Origin: Microbacteriaceae bacterium PS02067
Lineage (GTDB): Bacteria > Actinomycetota > Actinomycetes > Actinomycetales > Microbacteriaceae
DNA: 57,872 nucleotides
Reading direction: 5' to 3'
Assembly: GCA_029960085.1 (NCBI GenBank)
Contig: JASCPG010000010.1
Coordinates: forward strand, 1-57,872
Shown: positions 33,455 through 43,608 of the stretch, piece by piece
Numbering within the stretch: position 1 is the stretch's first letter
Layout: every line of letters begins with the position of its first letter
Program-made: the position numbers and the translations under genes
Notes under the pieces: model-generated
Databases searched by the model: none
Told to the model about the DNA's origin: nothing
Seen by the model: only the letters and a program-made list of their open reading frames with translations

Positions 33455-34021
33455 GTGGCTGTTCTACCGATTCGCATCATGGGCGACCCCGTCCTGCACG
33501 CTCCCGCTGCACCCGTCGACGAGATCACCGACGAGGTCCGCCAACTCGTCGAGGACATGCTCGAGACGATGGATGCCGCGCCCGGCGTAGGGCTCGCCGC
33601 GCCGCAGGTCGGTGTGGGGCTCCGCATCTACACCTATACCTACCAGGACGACGACGGCGCCCCCTGGCGCGGCGTCATCCTCAACCCGCAGCTGTGGATG
33701 GTGCCGCTCGTCCCCGGCGCGCCGGACCCCGATGAGGAGTCGGAAGGGTGCCTGTCGTTCCCCGGAGAGCGGTTCGCGCTGCGCCGATCCGACCGGGTCA
33801 TCGTCACGGGCATCGACCTCGAGGGTGCGCCCGTGCGCATCGAGGTCGACGGCTGGCGCGCCCGCATCATGCAGCACGAGTTCGACCACCTCGATGGCAT
33901 CCTGTACGTCGATCGCCTCGATGACGGCGACTGGAAGACGGTGCAGAAGATCACACGGAAACGAGGCTGGGGCCGCCCCGGGGCATCCTGGACGCCCGGC
34001 ATCGACGACCTCGAGGGCTGA
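33455..34021 (+). CDS. def: peptide deformylase
   Basis: 188 residues from GTG 33455. The three deformylase motifs are intact: GVGLAAPQVG, EGCLSFPG (metal Cys) and QHEFDHLDG (metal His pair and catalytic Glu). The enzyme removes the formyl group from nascent proteins. Transcription appears leaderless. It is followed by a strong hairpin and tRNA-Asn on the other strand. Confidence 0.96.
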   Translation: MAVLPIRIMGDPVLHAPAAPVDEITDEVRQLVEDMLETMDAAPGVGLAAPQVGVGLRIYTYTYQDDDGAPWRGVILNPQLWMVPLVPGAPDPDEESEGCLSFPGERFALRRSDRVIVTGIDLEGAPVRIEVDGWRARIMQHEFDHLDGILYVDRLDDGDWKTVQKITRKRGWGRPGASWTPGIDDLEG

Positions 34022-34050
34022 GCCCCCGCACGCGTCCGCCCGAGAACGAA

Positions 34051-34082
34051 GAACGGCCCCAGAGTGGAGTCTGGGGCCGTTC
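34051..34082. terminator. bidirectional terminator between def and tRNA-Asn
   Basis: GAACGGCCCCAGA (34051-34063) and its exact complement (34070-34082) form a 13-bp stem with a 6-base loop, 30 bases after def and one base from the tRNA 3' end. Confidence 0.75.
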
Positions 34083-34083
34083 G

Positions 34084-34156
34084 CTCCCCGGCTTGGACTC
34101 GAACCAAGAACCTGCCGGTTAACAGCCGGCTGCTCTGCCAATTGAGCTACCGAGGA
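34084..34156 (-). tRNA. tRNA-Asn (GUU anticodon)
   Basis: The minus strand reads TCCTCGG-TA-GCTCAATTGG, anticodon stem GCCGG/CCGGC with loop CTGTTAA (anticodon GTT), T-arm TTGGTTCGAGTCCAA and 3' acceptor CCGGGGA with discriminator G. CCA is not encoded. Confidence 0.95.
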
Positions 34157-34238
34157 TCAGTCACCCGCGAGCGGGCAACCCGTCCATACTAGCAAAGCCG
34201 GAGGGGTGCTCGTGCACGCGGGCACGAGTTCGACACGC

Positions 34239-35003
34239 TCAGGAGGCGAGTCGCGTCCCCTCATCGGGCGTCCACAGGACATCCGATGTGCCGTGCCCGA
34301 ATCCCACCGGGTGGCCGCCCCTCAGCACGAGGACGTCGGCATCCAGTTCGTCCACCGCGGTCGCGTCATTCGTCACGATCAGGATCGCCATGCCACTCTC
34401 GTCGCGCCGCCGCACGAGTGCATCGCGCGCGGCGAGACGTACCTCGACATCGAGGTTCGCGTACGGGTCGTCGCCGATGAACAGGCGCGGCTCGAGCACC
34501 AGCGCCCGGGCGAGCGCCACGCGCTGACGCATGCCGGAGCTGAGTTCATACGGGTACTTGGCGGCAGCGCCGAGCGGGAGCTGGAACTCGTCGAGGAGGC
34601 GTGCGACCTGCAGGGAGAGCGCCCGCTGATTCACCCGGCGATCCCGCGAGGTCACGGGCTCGCCGATCGTCTCCCCCACCGTGAGCCGCGCGGGCAGGTC
34701 GGTGCCGGCCCGCTGAGGCAGATAGCCCGTGAAGTACGAGCGCACACGGCGGGCGCGTCCGCCCTTACGCACATCGATGCCGGCGACCTGCGCGGTGCCG
34801 CCGAGGAGCGCGAGGGTCGGGTCGTCCGCGCCCGCGAGCATCGCCGCCACGGTCGACTTTCCGCCGCCCGTCGGCCCCATGAGCGCCAGTGCTCGCCCGG
34901 GTGCGAGGCGGAACGTGATGCCCTCGGCGACCCGCGCGCCGCCGTGACCCACGGAGAGGTCGTCGCACGAGATCGCGAGGGCCGATGCGGATCGCCGTTG
35001 CAT
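34239..35003 (-). CDS. ABC transporter-like ATP-binding protein, Walker B Asp-Asp variant
   Basis: 254 residues from ATG 35003 (an ATG at 35012 would add three residues). Walker A is MGPTGGGKST, the Q-loop region YLPQRAG, signature LSSGMRQRVALARAL, Walker B LFIGDDPYANLD and the switch region VTNDAT. Two departures matter: the catalytic Glu after Walker B is Asp (GDDP, normally DEP), and the switch His appears to be Asn (VTND). These may slow hydrolysis. No permease or binding protein gene is adjacent; the gene is next to dnaG. Partner and substrate are unknown. Confidence 0.85.
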   Translation of the reverse strand: MQRRSASALAISCDDLSVGHGGARVAEGITFRLAPGRALALMGPTGGGKSTVAAMLAGADDPTLALLGGTAQVAGIDVRKGGRARRVRSYFTGYLPQRAGTDLPARLTVGETIGEPVTSRDRRVNQRALSLQVARLLDEFQLPLGAAAKYPYELSSGMRQRVALARALVLEPRLFIGDDPYANLDVEVRLAARDALVRRRDESGMAILIVTNDATAVDELDADVLVLRGGHPVGFGHGTSDVLWTPDEGTRLAS

Positions 35004-35061
35004 ACCTGTCATCCTGCCCGGTTCCCGGCGACGGCGCCAACGCCCACGCGCCATGCCGGTG

Positions 35062-36918
35062 TCAGAGACCCTCCGACAGTAGGCGGCGCTCGGCGTCCAG
35101 ATCGCGGAGCTTCACGCGCACCGCGCGCCCCTCCTCCGATTCGGCGGGAAGCCGCTGGATCGCACCGAGCAGCTCGGTCTTCTCGCGATCGACCGCGCGC
35201 ACCCGGAGCCGACGCGCGAGGGAACGCGTCGAGTCGACGGCTTCGGCTTCGCTCAGCGCGGGAAAGCTCGCCGTGAGGAGCTCCACGGCGAGCGATCGAT
35301 ACGGCTCGCGCGTCGATTCCGCCGCGGTGGACGCCCAGCCGACCCGCGCGCGATCGGGTTGGGCCGCGATGCTCTGACGGACGGCGTCGAGGGCCGGGTG
35401 ATGCATCGGAAGAGCGAGTGCGGCGTCGATCTCCGCGGCATCCACGACGTGTCCGTACTGCAGGATGCCCATGAGCGCATCGCGCTCGATCGACACGTCC
35501 GCGGTTCGGGGCAGCGAGGCGATCGTGACTCTGGTGAGGGGAGCGTCCTCGGCCGCGGGCTGCGCCGCGGCAGGTGTGCGCCCCGGGGCATCCGTGGAGC
35601 GTGCGGCGCGAGCGGCGCGCTCGATGGCCCCGCGCACCTCACTGAGATCTATGCCGAGCTTCCGCGCGAGCACGCGCGTGTAGCCCGGGCGCAGCGCCGG
35701 GTCGCGGATGTCGCTCACGATCGGTGCGGTCGCGCGGAGGGCGCCGACGCGGCCCTCGACGGTCGCGAGGTCGAAACCCGAGAGACGCTGGTCCATGACG
35801 AACTCGAACATGGGCGCCTTCGTGTCCATGAGGGCGCGCACGGCGGCATCCCCCTTGTGCAGGCGCAGGTCGCACGGGTCGAGGCCGTCGGGGGCGACCG
35901 CCACGTAGGTCTGGGCGGCGAATCGCTTCTCGTCGCCGAACGCGCGGAGGGCGGCCTTCTGCCCCGCCGCATCGGGATCGAACGTGAAGACGACTTCGCC
36001 GGCCGCGGTATCGTCGCCCATGACGCGGCGGAGGACCGTGATGTGCTCCGAGCCGAATGCGGTCCCGCAGCTCGCGATCGCCGTCGTCACCCCCGCGAGG
36101 TGGCACGCCATGACGTCGGTGTAGCCCTCGACGACCACGACCCGGTGGGAGCGGGAGATGTCCTTCTTCGCGAGGTCCAGCCCGTAGAGCACCTGAGCCT
36201 TCTTGTAGATCGCGGTCTCGGGGGTGTTGAGGTATTTCGGGCCCTGGTCATCGTCGTACAGGCGGCGCGCGCCGAAGCCGATCGGCTGCCCCGTGACATC
36301 CCGGATCGGCCACACGACGCGCCCGCGGAAGCGGTCGTAGACGCCGCGCTGGCCCTGCGAGAGGAGTCCCGCGGCGACGAGTTCCTCGTCGGTGAAGCCC
36401 TGTGCCTTCAAGGCATCCCGGACCCCGTTCCAGCCCTTCGGCGCGTAGCCCACACCGAAGTGGGCGGCCGCACCCGCATCGAACCCGCGCTCTCCGAGGA
36501 AGCGGCGGGCGGCATCGGCCTCGGGGCTCGACAACTGGGCGCGGAACCACTCCGCCGCAGCCGTGTTCGCCTGGTACAGCCGGGTCCGGCCGCTCATCTC
36601 GGGCGCGGCGCCGCCGTCCTCGTAGTGGAGCGTGTAGCCGATACGGGCGGCGAGTCGCTCGACAGCCTCGGTGAACGACAGGTGGTCCATCGCGCGGAGG
36701 AACGAGTAGACGTCGCCCGACTCGCCGCAGCCGAAGCAGTGGTAGTAGCCGACCTGCGGCCGGACGTGGAAGCTGGGGCTGCGTTCGTCGTGGAAGGGGC
36801 ACAGGCCCTTGAGCGAGCCCACACCGGCGCTCTTGAGCGCCACGCGCTCGCCCACGATATCGGCGATATTCGTACGCGCCTTGACCTCGTCGACGTCGGC
36901 CTGCGCGATGCGGGCCAT
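35062..36918 (-). CDS. dnaG: DNA primase
   Basis: 618 residues from ATG 36918; upstream in-frame codons are not primase-like. The zinc-binding domain has [13 protein letters not shown] and [12 protein letters not shown]. The TOPRIM core contains [13 protein letters not shown] and [14 protein letters not shown], whose acidic residues bind metal. The C-terminal part (after about 430) is the helicase-interacting domain. DnaG makes RNA primers for replication. The start codon is one base from the dgt stop, a common pairing in actinobacteria. Confidence 0.96.
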   Translation of the reverse strand: MARIAQADVDEVKARTNIADIVGERVALKSAGVGSLKGLCPFHDERSPSFHVRPQVGYYHCFGCGESGDVYSFLRAMDHLSFTEAVERLAARIGYTLHYEDGGAAPEMSGRTRLYQANTAAAEWFRAQLSSPEADAARRFLGERGFDAGAAAHFGVGYAPKGWNGVRDALKAQGFTDEELVAAGLLSQGQRGVYDRFRGRVVWPIRDVTGQPIGFGARRLYDDDQGPKYLNTPETAIYKKAQVLYGLDLAKKDISRSHRVVVVEGYTDVMACHLAGVTTAIASCGTAFGSEHITVLRRVMGDDTAAGEVVFTFDPDAAGQKAALRAFGDEKRFAAQTYVAVAPDGLDPCDLRLHKGDAAVRALMDTKAPMFEFVMDQRLSGFDLATVEGRVGALRATAPIVSDIRDPALRPGYTRVLARKLGIDLSEVRGAIERAARAARSTDAPGRTPAAAQPAAEDAPLTRVTIASLPRTADVSIERDALMGILQYGHVVDAAEIDAALALPMHHPALDAVRQSIAAQPDRARVGWASTAAESTREPYRSLAVELLTASFPALSEAEAVDSTRSLARRLRVRAVDREKTELLGAIQRLPAESEEGRAVRVKLRDLDAERRLLSEGL

Positions 36919-36919
36919 G

Positions 36920-38287
36920 TCAGGGCCCCTCGAGCGGCCAGAGGCCGGGGATCGGCTCGGGCAGGGCGAAGCCCGCGTGGGCCGTGGCACGGGTGTCGCC
37001 CGAACGCAGACCGAGTTCGCGGAGGTCCACGGGGCCGATGAGGCGTGCGTGCCACTCGATCGCGAACCGGTCCGTGAGGCTTGCGACCTGGTCGACGACG
37101 ACTCGCCGTCGCGCGGCGTCGGTGGATGCCCGGACGAAGTCCTCCGCGTGCAGCCGGTCGAGGTGGTCGGGGCGCTCCCAGAGCGCCGTCGCGAGGCGCT
37201 TCAGTACGCGGCGCTGTTCCTTGTAGAGGCCCTTCCTGCCGTCGATCGAGACGACGAAGGCGCCGATGATTCCCTTCAGCACCGCCATCTCGACCTCGAT
37301 GATGCGCGGGACGACCACGCGGCCACGGTAGCGCGTGAGCGAGGGGGCCGTGTAGTGCTCGCGGGTCGCCGTCGTCGCAGCCCGCGCGAAGCGGCCGATG
37401 AGGTCGGACGTGAGGTTTTTGAGGCGCGCGACGTCGGCCCGGTCGCCCGCGAAGGAGGTGAGCCACTCCGGCAGTCGGGAGAGGCGGTACAGGGCATCCT
37501 CGAGCTCGTCGCGGCGGTAGTCGTAGCCGACCCAGGTCTGGATCGCGGTGAGCAGCGCCTCGCGCTCGCGCGGATCGACGAGGCGCGCCGGGTCGAGGTA
37601 TCCGTTGAGGACGGCGTCTTCGAAGTCGTGCACGGAATAGGCGATGTCGTCGGAGAGGTCCATCACCTCCGCTTCGATGCAGCGCAGGCGCCCCGGTGCG
37701 CCCTCGCGCATCCAGCGGAAGATGTCCTCGTCCTCGGGGTAGACGCCGAACTTGTCGCGCCCGCCTGGGTCGGGCACCGCATGGTCGACCGTCCACGGGT
37801 ACTTGCACGTCGCGTCGAGGCTCGCCCGCGTGAGGTTCAGGCCGACGCTGCGCCCCTCGTCGTCGACGACCTTCGGCTCGAGGCGCGCGAGGATCCGCAG
37901 CGTCTGGGCGTTCCCCTCGAACCCGCCGATGTCCGCGGCCCACTCGTTGAGCGCACGCTCCCCGTTGTGTCCGAACGGTGGATGCCCGATGTCGTGGCTG
38001 AGGCAGGCGGTGTCGACGACGTCGGGCGAGAGCTCGAGCGCGACGGCCAGTTCGCGCCCCACCTGGGCGACTTCGAGCGAATGGGTGAGCCGGTTGCGCG
38101 CGAAGTCGGCGGGGCTCGCGGGGCTCAGCACCTGTGTTTTCGATGCGAGTCGGCGCAGCGCCGCGGAGTGCAGCACGCGGGCACGGTCGCGCGCGAAGCT
38201 GTCGCGCTGGGAGCGGTGCGCCTCGGGCAGGTAGCGTTCGGCGTCGTGGTCGTCGTAGCCCGCGGGACGCCCGGACGCGACCCCCAC
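36920..38287 (-). CDS. dgt: deoxyguanosinetriphosphate triphosphohydrolase-like protein (HD domain)
   Basis: 455 residues from GTG 38287 (GAGGG about nine bases upstream); GTG 38308, overlapping dusB, is an alternative. The HD motif set is clear: [32 protein letters not shown] and [18 protein letters not shown]-rich [21 protein letters not shown] precedes it, as in Dgt proteins. The enzyme cleaves dNTPs to nucleosides and triphosphate and so tunes nucleotide pools. It lies between dusB and dnaG on the same strand. Confidence 0.9.
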   Translation of the reverse strand: MGVASGRPAGYDDHDAERYLPEAHRSQRDSFARDRARVLHSAALRRLASKTQVLSPASPADFARNRLTHSLEVAQVGRELAVALELSPDVVDTACLSHDIGHPPFGHNGERALNEWAADIGGFEGNAQTLRILARLEPKVVDDEGRSVGLNLTRASLDATCKYPWTVDHAVPDPGGRDKFGVYPEDEDIFRWMREGAPGRLRCIEAEVMDLSDDIAYSVHDFEDAVLNGYLDPARLVDPREREALLTAIQTWVGYDYRRDELEDALYRLSRLPEWLTSFAGDRADVARLKNLTSDLIGRFARAATTATREHYTAPSLTRYRGRVVVPRIIEVEMAVLKGIIGAFVVSIDGRKGLYKEQRRVLKRLATALWERPDHLDRLHAEDFVRASTDAARRRVVVDQVASLTDRFAIEWHARLIGPVDLRELGLRSGDTRATAHAGFALPEPIPGLWPLEGP

Positions 38288-38297
38288 GGCGCCGCCC

Positions 38298-39476
38298 TCA
38301 GCCGCCACTGGTGTCCAGTTCGGCGTCGGCGAGCGTGCGGGATGCCTCATGCGACACCTCACGCGAGGCGAGCCATCCATCCGGCAGTGCCGGACGCTTG
38401 GGCGTGCCCGCCCGGCCGCGCTGGCCTTCGGCGGCGGCACCGGGGTACGGCGCGTCGTGGTCCATGGTCGCGAGGAGGTCATCGATCTCGGCGAGGGTGG
38501 ATGCCGTCGCGAGGGCCGCACGCAGCTCTCCCCCCACGGGGTAGCCCTTGAAGTACCAGGCGACGTGCTTGCGGATGTCGCGGCATCCGCGGCCCTCGTC
38601 CTCGAAGAACTCGACGAGCAGTTCGGCGTGGCGGCGGAACGCCTGGGCGACGTAGCCGAGGGTCGCGTCGGGGCGTACGCCGGGAACGCCGAACGCGGCC
38701 GCCAGATCCCCGAAGAGCCACGGGCGGCCGAGGCATCCGCGCCCCACGACGACGCCGTCGCAGCCGGTCTCCGCCATCATCCGCACAGCGTCCTCCGCCG
38801 ACCAGATGTCGCCGTTGCCGAGCACGGGGATGCCCGTGACCGCCTCTTTCAGCGCCGCGATCGCACTCCAATCCGCGTGGCCGGAGTAGAACTCCGCGGC
38901 GGTGCGGGCGTGCAGGGCGACCGCGGCGACGCCGGCGTCCTCGGCGATGCGGCCGGCATCGAGGTAGGTGAGGTGGTCGGTGTCGATGCCCTTGCGCATC
39001 TTCACCGTCAGCGGGACGTCCCCCGCCGCGCGTGCGGCACGGGTGACGATCTCGCGGAACAGCTCCGTCTTCCAGGGGAGCGCCGCTCCCCCGCCCTTGC
39101 GGGTGACCTTCGGCACGGGGCATCCGAAGTTCAGGTCGATGTGGTCGGCGCGGTCCTCCTCGACAAGGAGTCGCACCGCCGCTTCCGTCGTGGCCGGATC
39201 GACGCCGTAGAGCTGGATCGACCGGGGTGTCTCCGACTCATGGTGCGTGATGAGGCGCATCGTCGTCGCGTTGCGCTCGACGAGCGCGCGCGTCGTGATC
39301 ATCTCGCTCACGTAGAGCCCGGCGCCGTACTCGCGGCACAGGCGTCGGAAGGCGGTGTTGGTGATGCCCGCCATCGGGGCGAGGACGACCGGCGCCTCCA
39401 GGGCGATCGGCCCGATGCGCAGGCCGGACGCCGCCGCGGCGGTACGGGGCTCTGGGGCGGGCGCGAGGGTGGACAT
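38298..39476 (-). CDS. dusB: tRNA-dihydrouridine synthase
   Basis: 392 residues from ATG 39476; ATG 39485 is an alternative. [15 protein letters not shown] is the FMN-binding start of the barrel, [20 protein letters not shown] carries the catalytic Cys, [16 protein letters not shown] and GNGDIW the conserved loop, and [11 protein letters not shown] the FMN phosphate site. It reduces uridine in tRNA D-loops. A C-terminal extension ([20 protein letters not shown]) is basic and likely disordered. It is divergent from the peroxidase gene. Confidence 0.93.
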   Translation of the reverse strand: MSTLAPAPEPRTAAAASGLRIGPIALEAPVVLAPMAGITNTAFRRLCREYGAGLYVSEMITTRALVERNATTMRLITHHESETPRSIQLYGVDPATTEAAVRLLVEEDRADHIDLNFGCPVPKVTRKGGGAALPWKTELFREIVTRAARAAGDVPLTVKMRKGIDTDHLTYLDAGRIAEDAGVAAVALHARTAAEFYSGHADWSAIAALKEAVTGIPVLGNGDIWSAEDAVRMMAETGCDGVVVGRGCLGRPWLFGDLAAAFGVPGVRPDATLGYVAQAFRRHAELLVEFFEDEGRGCRDIRKHVAWYFKGYPVGGELRAALATASTLAEIDDLLATMDHDAPYPGAAAEGQRGRAGTPKRPALPDGWLASREVSHEASRTLADAELDTSGG

Positions 39477-39538
39477 CCTGTCCATTCTCCCAGACGCGCG
39501 GCGCCCTCGGCCGCCGCGGCAGGCCTATCGTGGAGAAC

Positions 39539-40042
39539 ATGGCCGACACGCTCCCCGCGGACATCCGCGACATCCCCTACACCGACGCCTCCGGCACCGA
39601 GCGCACCCTCGCGGAGTTCGGCGACAAGACGCTGCTCATCGTGAACGTCGCGTCCAAATGCGGCCTCACACCGCAGTACGAACAGCTCGAGGAGCTGCAG
39701 AAGACCTACGGCGATCGCGGCTTCCAGGTGATCGGGTTCCCCTGCAACCAGTTCATGGGACAAGAGCCCGGGTCGATGGACGAGATCCTCGAGTACTGCT
39801 CGGTCACGTACGGAGTGACCTTCCCCGTCGCGGAGAAGGTCCGTGTCAACGGCTCGCACGCAGCGCCCCTCTACAAGGCGCTCAAGAAGGCCAAGAACGT
39901 CGAAGGCGCCAAGGGCCCCGTCATGTGGAACTTCGAGAAGTTCCTCGTCACCCCGAGTGGTGACGTGCACCGGTTCCGCCCGCAGACGAAGCCGGATGCC
40001 CCGGAGGTCGTCGCGGCGATCGAAGCGAGCCTTCCCGCCTGA
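39539..40042 (+). CDS. glutathione peroxidase-family thiol peroxidase
   Basis: 167 residues from ATG 39539 (a GTG nine bases upstream is in frame). The peroxidatic Cys is Cys41 in NVASKCGLTPQY. FPCNQFMGQEPG and GPVMWNFEKFLV complete the Cys/Gln/Trp-Asn active site. With Cys in place of selenocysteine and in an actinobacterium, the donor is more likely thioredoxin or mycothiol than glutathione. TATCGT seven bases upstream could be its -10. It is convergent with the DsbA-like gene. Confidence 0.9.
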   Translation: MADTLPADIRDIPYTDASGTERTLAEFGDKTLLIVNVASKCGLTPQYEQLEELQKTYGDRGFQVIGFPCNQFMGQEPGSMDEILEYCSVTYGVTFPVAEKVRVNGSHAAPLYKALKKAKNVEGAKGPVMWNFEKFLVTPSGDVHRFRPQTKPDAPEVVAAIEASLPA

Positions 40043-40066
40043 CCGCCGCGACGACGCGCGTCAGCG

Positions 40067-40074
<8 letters not shown>
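40035..40074. terminator. shared hairpin spanning the stops of two convergent genes
   Basis: CCGCCTGAC (40035-40043) and GTCAGGCGG (40066-40074) form a perfect 9-bp inverted repeat whose arms include the stop codons of the peroxidase and the DsbA-like gene. The loop contains a further palindrome, GACGCGCGTC. No T-run. Confidence 0.5.
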
Positions 40075-40741
<667 letters not shown>

Positions 40742-40796
40742 GTGGAGTGCAACCTCGACAACGCCCCGACGTATTCCCGGGCGGCGATATGGGATC

Positions 40797-41600
40797 TCAG
40801 GGCTTCGGCGCGTCGACCGCGCCGCCGAAGCGGCGATCGCGGTCGAGGTACAGCTGGATCGCGTGCCAGAGGTCGGTGCGTGAGAAGTCCGGCCAGAGCG
40901 TGTTGAGGAACACCATCTCGGCGTAGGCCGCCTCCCACAGGAGGAAGTTCGAGGTGCGCTGCTCGCCGCTCGATCGGAGGAACAGGTCGACGTCGGGCAT
41001 GTCGGGCACGTAGAGGTGCTTGCGGAGGGTCTTCTCGGTGATCGCCGCGGGCTTCAGCCGCCCGGCCGCGATGTCGGCCCCCATCGCCCGCATCGCATCG
41101 ATGATCTCGTGACGGCCGCCGTAGTTGATGCACATCGTGAGAGTGAGGGTGCTGTTGGCGCGGGTGAGCTGCTCGGCGTACTGCAGCTCCTTGATGACGG
41201 AGCCCCAGAGTCGCGGCTTGCGCCCCGCCCAGCGGATCCGTACGCCCCATTCGTTGAGCTGGTCCCTCCGCCGATGCAGCACGTCGCGGTTGTACCCCAT
41301 GAGGAACCGGACTTCTTCGGGCGAACGCGCCCAGTTCTCCGTCGAGAAGGCGTACACGCTCAGGTGCTTGACGCCGGCCTGGATCGCGCCCGCGACGACG
41401 TCCAGGAGCACTTCCTCACCGGCGCGGTGCCCCTCGATGCGGGTCAGACCGCGCCGGTTGGCCCAGCGGCCGTTGCCGTCCATGACGATCGCGACATGGT
41501 TCGGCACTCCGCCCTTCGGGAACGCGGGCGGATGGATGCCCGTCCAGTCGAGGGGACGATACGGCACCGCATCGCGGTGGGTGTAGGGCTTCGGGGTCAC
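40797..41600 (-). CDS. uppS: isoprenyl (undecaprenyl/decaprenyl) diphosphate synthase
   Basis: 267 residues from GTG 41600, which overlaps the recO stop (GTGA). The catalytic Asp is in [32 protein letters not shown] and [19 protein letters not shown] are the other conserved regions of cis-prenyltransferases. The product lipid carries cell-wall precursors. Chain length is not readable from sequence; actinobacterial members often make decaprenyl or shorter chains. Confidence 0.94.
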   Translation of the reverse strand: MTPKPYTHRDAVPYRPLDWTGIHPPAFPKGGVPNHVAIVMDGNGRWANRRGLTRIEGHRAGEEVLLDVVAGAIQAGVKHLSVYAFSTENWARSPEEVRFLMGYNRDVLHRRRDQLNEWGVRIRWAGRKPRLWGSVIKELQYAEQLTRANSTLTLTMCINYGGRHEIIDAMRAMGADIAAGRLKPAAITEKTLRKHLYVPDMPDVDLFLRSSGEQRTSNFLLWEAAYAEMVFLNTLWPDFSRTDLWHAIQLYLDRDRRFGGAVDAPKP

Positions 41601-42337
41601 CGGCGGACAGCTCCCGCATTCTGGATCTGGGCGAGCGAGCGGATCCCGCGCTCGAGGTGGTACTGGGTGTAGGCGGCGACGAGCCCGGATGCCGCGGCGG
41701 ATGCGGCGGGTGTCGCGGCATCCACCACGTCCCACTCCCCCGCGATCAACGCGCGCAGCAGGTCGCGCGTCTCGGGGCGCACCCGCGCGGAACCCGCCGG
41801 GGCGCAGTCGCCGCAGATGTTGCCGCCGAGCTGTCCGACGAACCACTCGTGCGGTCCGACCGCGCCGCAGCGCGCGCACTCGTCGAGGGCGGGAGCCCAC
41901 CCCGACAGCGCCATCGCACGCAGGAGGTACGAATCCAGCACCGAGCGCGAATCGTGACCGCCCTGAGAGAGCGTGCGCAGGCCCCCGACGAGCAGCAGGT
42001 ACTGCTGCGGCGTGGCCTCGGCCTCGTTCAGGCGGTCAGCGGTCTCGACCATCGCGTGCGCCGCCGTGTAGCGCTCGTAGTCCTCGACGATATGAGCCCC
42101 GTACGACCCGAGCGATTCGGCCTGCTGCACGATGTCGAGCGTGCGGCCCTGGTAGAGCTGGACGTCGGCGACCATGAAGGGCTCGAGGCGCGCGCCGAAC
42201 TTCGACGAGGTGCGGCGGACGCCCTTCGCGACGGCACGCACTTTGCCGTGACGACGGCTGAGCATCGTCACGATGCGGTCCGCCTCCCCGAGCTTGTGGG
42301 TACGCAGGACCACGACCTCGTCGCGGTAGGTGGGCAC
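41597..42337 (-). CDS. recO: DNA repair protein RecO
   Basis: 246 residues from GTG 42337. The N-terminal OB fold begins [20 protein letters not shown] and [17 protein letters not shown] four-Cys zinc site is present ([10 protein letters not shown] and CGDCAP). RecO helps load RecA on gapped DNA. GATAAT lies six bases before the GTG, indicating a leaderless transcript with uppS following by overlap. Confidence 0.94.
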   Translation of the reverse strand: MPTYRDEVVVLRTHKLGEADRIVTMLSRRHGKVRAVAKGVRRTSSKFGARLEPFMVADVQLYQGRTLDIVQQAESLGSYGAHIVEDYERYTAAHAMVETADRLNEAEATPQQYLLLVGGLRTLSQGGHDSRSVLDSYLLRAMALSGWAPALDECARCGAVGPHEWFVGQLGGNICGDCAPAGSARVRPETRDLLRALIAGEWDVVDAATPAASAAASGLVAAYTQYHLERGIRSLAQIQNAGAVRR

Positions 42338-42343
42338 CCGTCC

Positions 42344-42349
42344 ATTATC
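42344..42349 (-). promoter_or_regulatory. -10 element of recO, leaderless spacing
   Basis: GATAAT (minus strand), five of six consensus bases, is followed by six bases and the GTG start at 42337. Confidence 0.5.
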
Positions 42350-42410
42350 GTCGCTCGCACCGACACGGGCCGGTGCGCCACGGTGCCGCGTGATCCGATG
42401 CGCCACACGC

Positions 42411-42446
42411 GCCGCCACCCGCGCCGCCACCCGCGCCGCCACCCGC
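42411..42446. repeat. 12-bp tandem repeat, three copies
   Basis: GCCGCCACCCGC occurs three times without gaps, just upstream of the TRIC-like gene and its ribosome binding site. Its number may vary between strains. Confidence 0.8.
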
Positions 42447-42458
42447 GAGAATGGAGGG

Positions 42459-43154
42459 GTGAGTGGCCAGCTTTTCGAGATCCCCCTGTGGGCCGACCTG
42501 CTCGCGGTCGGCCTCGGTGGCGTGCAGGGAGCACTGTTCGCCACCGGTTTCGTGGGGCAGCGGCGCCTGGACATGCTGGGCGTCGCCATCATCGGAATCG
42601 TCATGGGGATGGGCGGCGGCATCATCCGCGACCTGCTCCTGAACGTGCCGCTCGCCACGCTCCAGAGCAACTGGTACCTCATCACAGCTGTCGTCGCCGC
42701 GCTCGTCGGGATGCTGCTCGCGAACGTGTTCCGGCGGCTCAATGGCGTCATCGTGGCTTTGGATGCCATCGTGATCGGCCTGTTCGGCGCCTTCGGCACC
42801 TCCAAGGCCCTGGCGCTCGGGCTTCCCGCTGTCCCCGCGGTGTTCGTCGGAGTGTGTTCGGCCATCGGCGGAGGCATCCTGCGCGACGTGTTCATGGGAC
42901 TGCCGGTCGCGATCATGCACGTCGGTTCGCTCTACGCGGTGGCGGCCGCCGCAGGATGTGCGGTGCTCGCGGTGACGCACGCATTCGGCGCGCCGATCGT
43001 CGCCGCCGCGACCGCCTGCGTCGTGGTGACGACCATCATCAGGCTCCTCGCCGTGATCTTCGACATCTCCCTCCCCGAGCAACGGGCCCTGCACCGGCGG
43101 AAGGTCGCGCTCGAGACCTCCGCGATCCCGATCGTCCCCCCGCGCACCCCCTGA
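42459..43154 (+). CDS. trimeric intracellular cation (TRIC) channel family protein
   Basis: 231 residues from GTG 42459; GGAGG ends just before it. Seven hydrophobic segments are visible in the TRIC/UPF0126 pattern: two repeats each with a glycine motif, [13 protein letters not shown] and [14 protein letters not shown]. The seventh segment ([16 protein letters not shown]) precedes a short cytosolic tail. Bacterial TRIC proteins form potassium-permeable homotrimers. The gene is divergent from recO and ends at the first repeat array. Confidence 0.9.
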   Translation: MSGQLFEIPLWADLLAVGLGGVQGALFATGFVGQRRLDMLGVAIIGIVMGMGGGIIRDLLLNVPLATLQSNWYLITAVVAALVGMLLANVFRRLNGVIVALDAIVIGLFGAFGTSKALALGLPAVPAVFVGVCSAIGGGILRDVFMGLPVAIMHVGSLYAVAAAAGCAVLAVTHAFGAPIVAAATACVVVTTIIRLLAVIFDISLPEQRALHRRKVALETSAIPIVPPRTP

Positions 43155-43203
43155 CCCCCGGGCCCCGTCCGCGTCCCCATCCGCGCGGTGCCCCATCCGC
43201 CCG

Positions 43204-43330
43204 CCGAGACCCGGTCTGCGCACCGAAACTCGGTCTGCGCACCAAGACCCGGTCTTCACGCCGAAACCCGGTCTGCGCACCGAAACCCTGCAGACGGACG
43301 GCGGGTCTCGGCGTATAGCGCGGGTCTCGG
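43204..43330. repeat. repeat array A: 19-bp-period CCGARACCC units, then inverted units
   Basis: Five forward 9-mers (CCGAGACCC, CCGAAACTC, CCAAGACCC, CCGAAACCC, CCGAAACCC) start at 43204, 43223, 43242, 43261 and 43280, exactly 19 bases apart. After a 14-base centre, two inverted units GGGTCTCGG start at 43303 and 43322, again 19 apart. The spacer inside each forward period is near GGTCTGCGCA. The whole is a long imperfect palindrome. Confidence 0.9.
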
Positions 43331-43429
43331 CGTGAGGCGGCGACGGGAGGTGGTCGATCTCGGTGCGGGAGATCCGGACGATGAGTCACGTGGAGCGGCG
43401 GCAGATGTCGGCACGCCCGGGTCTGCGCG

Positions 43430-43555
43430 CCGAGACCCGGGCCCAATACCGAGACCCGTCTGCACCCCGAGACCCGGGCCCAGCCCCGAGACCGCGTCCG
43501 CGCGCCGAGACCCTGCGGATCTGCCGCGGGTCTCGGCGTGTAGCGCGGGTCTCGG
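43430..43555. repeat. repeat array B: same design as array A
   Basis: Forward 9-mers (CCGAGACCC, once CCGAGACCG) start at 43430, 43449, 43467, 43486 and 43505 (steps 19, 18, 19, 19). A 14-base centre TGCGGATCTGCCGC follows, then GGGTCTCGG at 43528 and 43547. The right end (inverted units separated by CGTGTAGCGC) nearly repeats array A, so A and B look like duplicates. Confidence 0.9.
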
Positions 43556-43608
43556 CGTGCCGTGCGGGGAGGGCGCGGTGTGAGGCGGGGCGGACGGACG
43601 GGCGGGGG

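Larger units (their letters stand above)
43155..43608. other. gene-free region carrying repeat arrays A and B
   Basis: This 454-base gap between the TRIC-like gene and the PD-(D/E)XK gene has no credible coding sequence. It is filled by two inverted repeat arrays (43204-43330 and 43430-43555) and a linker containing a small palindrome GATCTC/GAGATC near 43360. Confidence 0.8.

Noticed and set aside
43204..43555. CRISPR array
   Set aside because: The repeat is only 9 bases with a 19-base period, spacers are not unique 30-mers, units invert in the middle and no cas gene is present.
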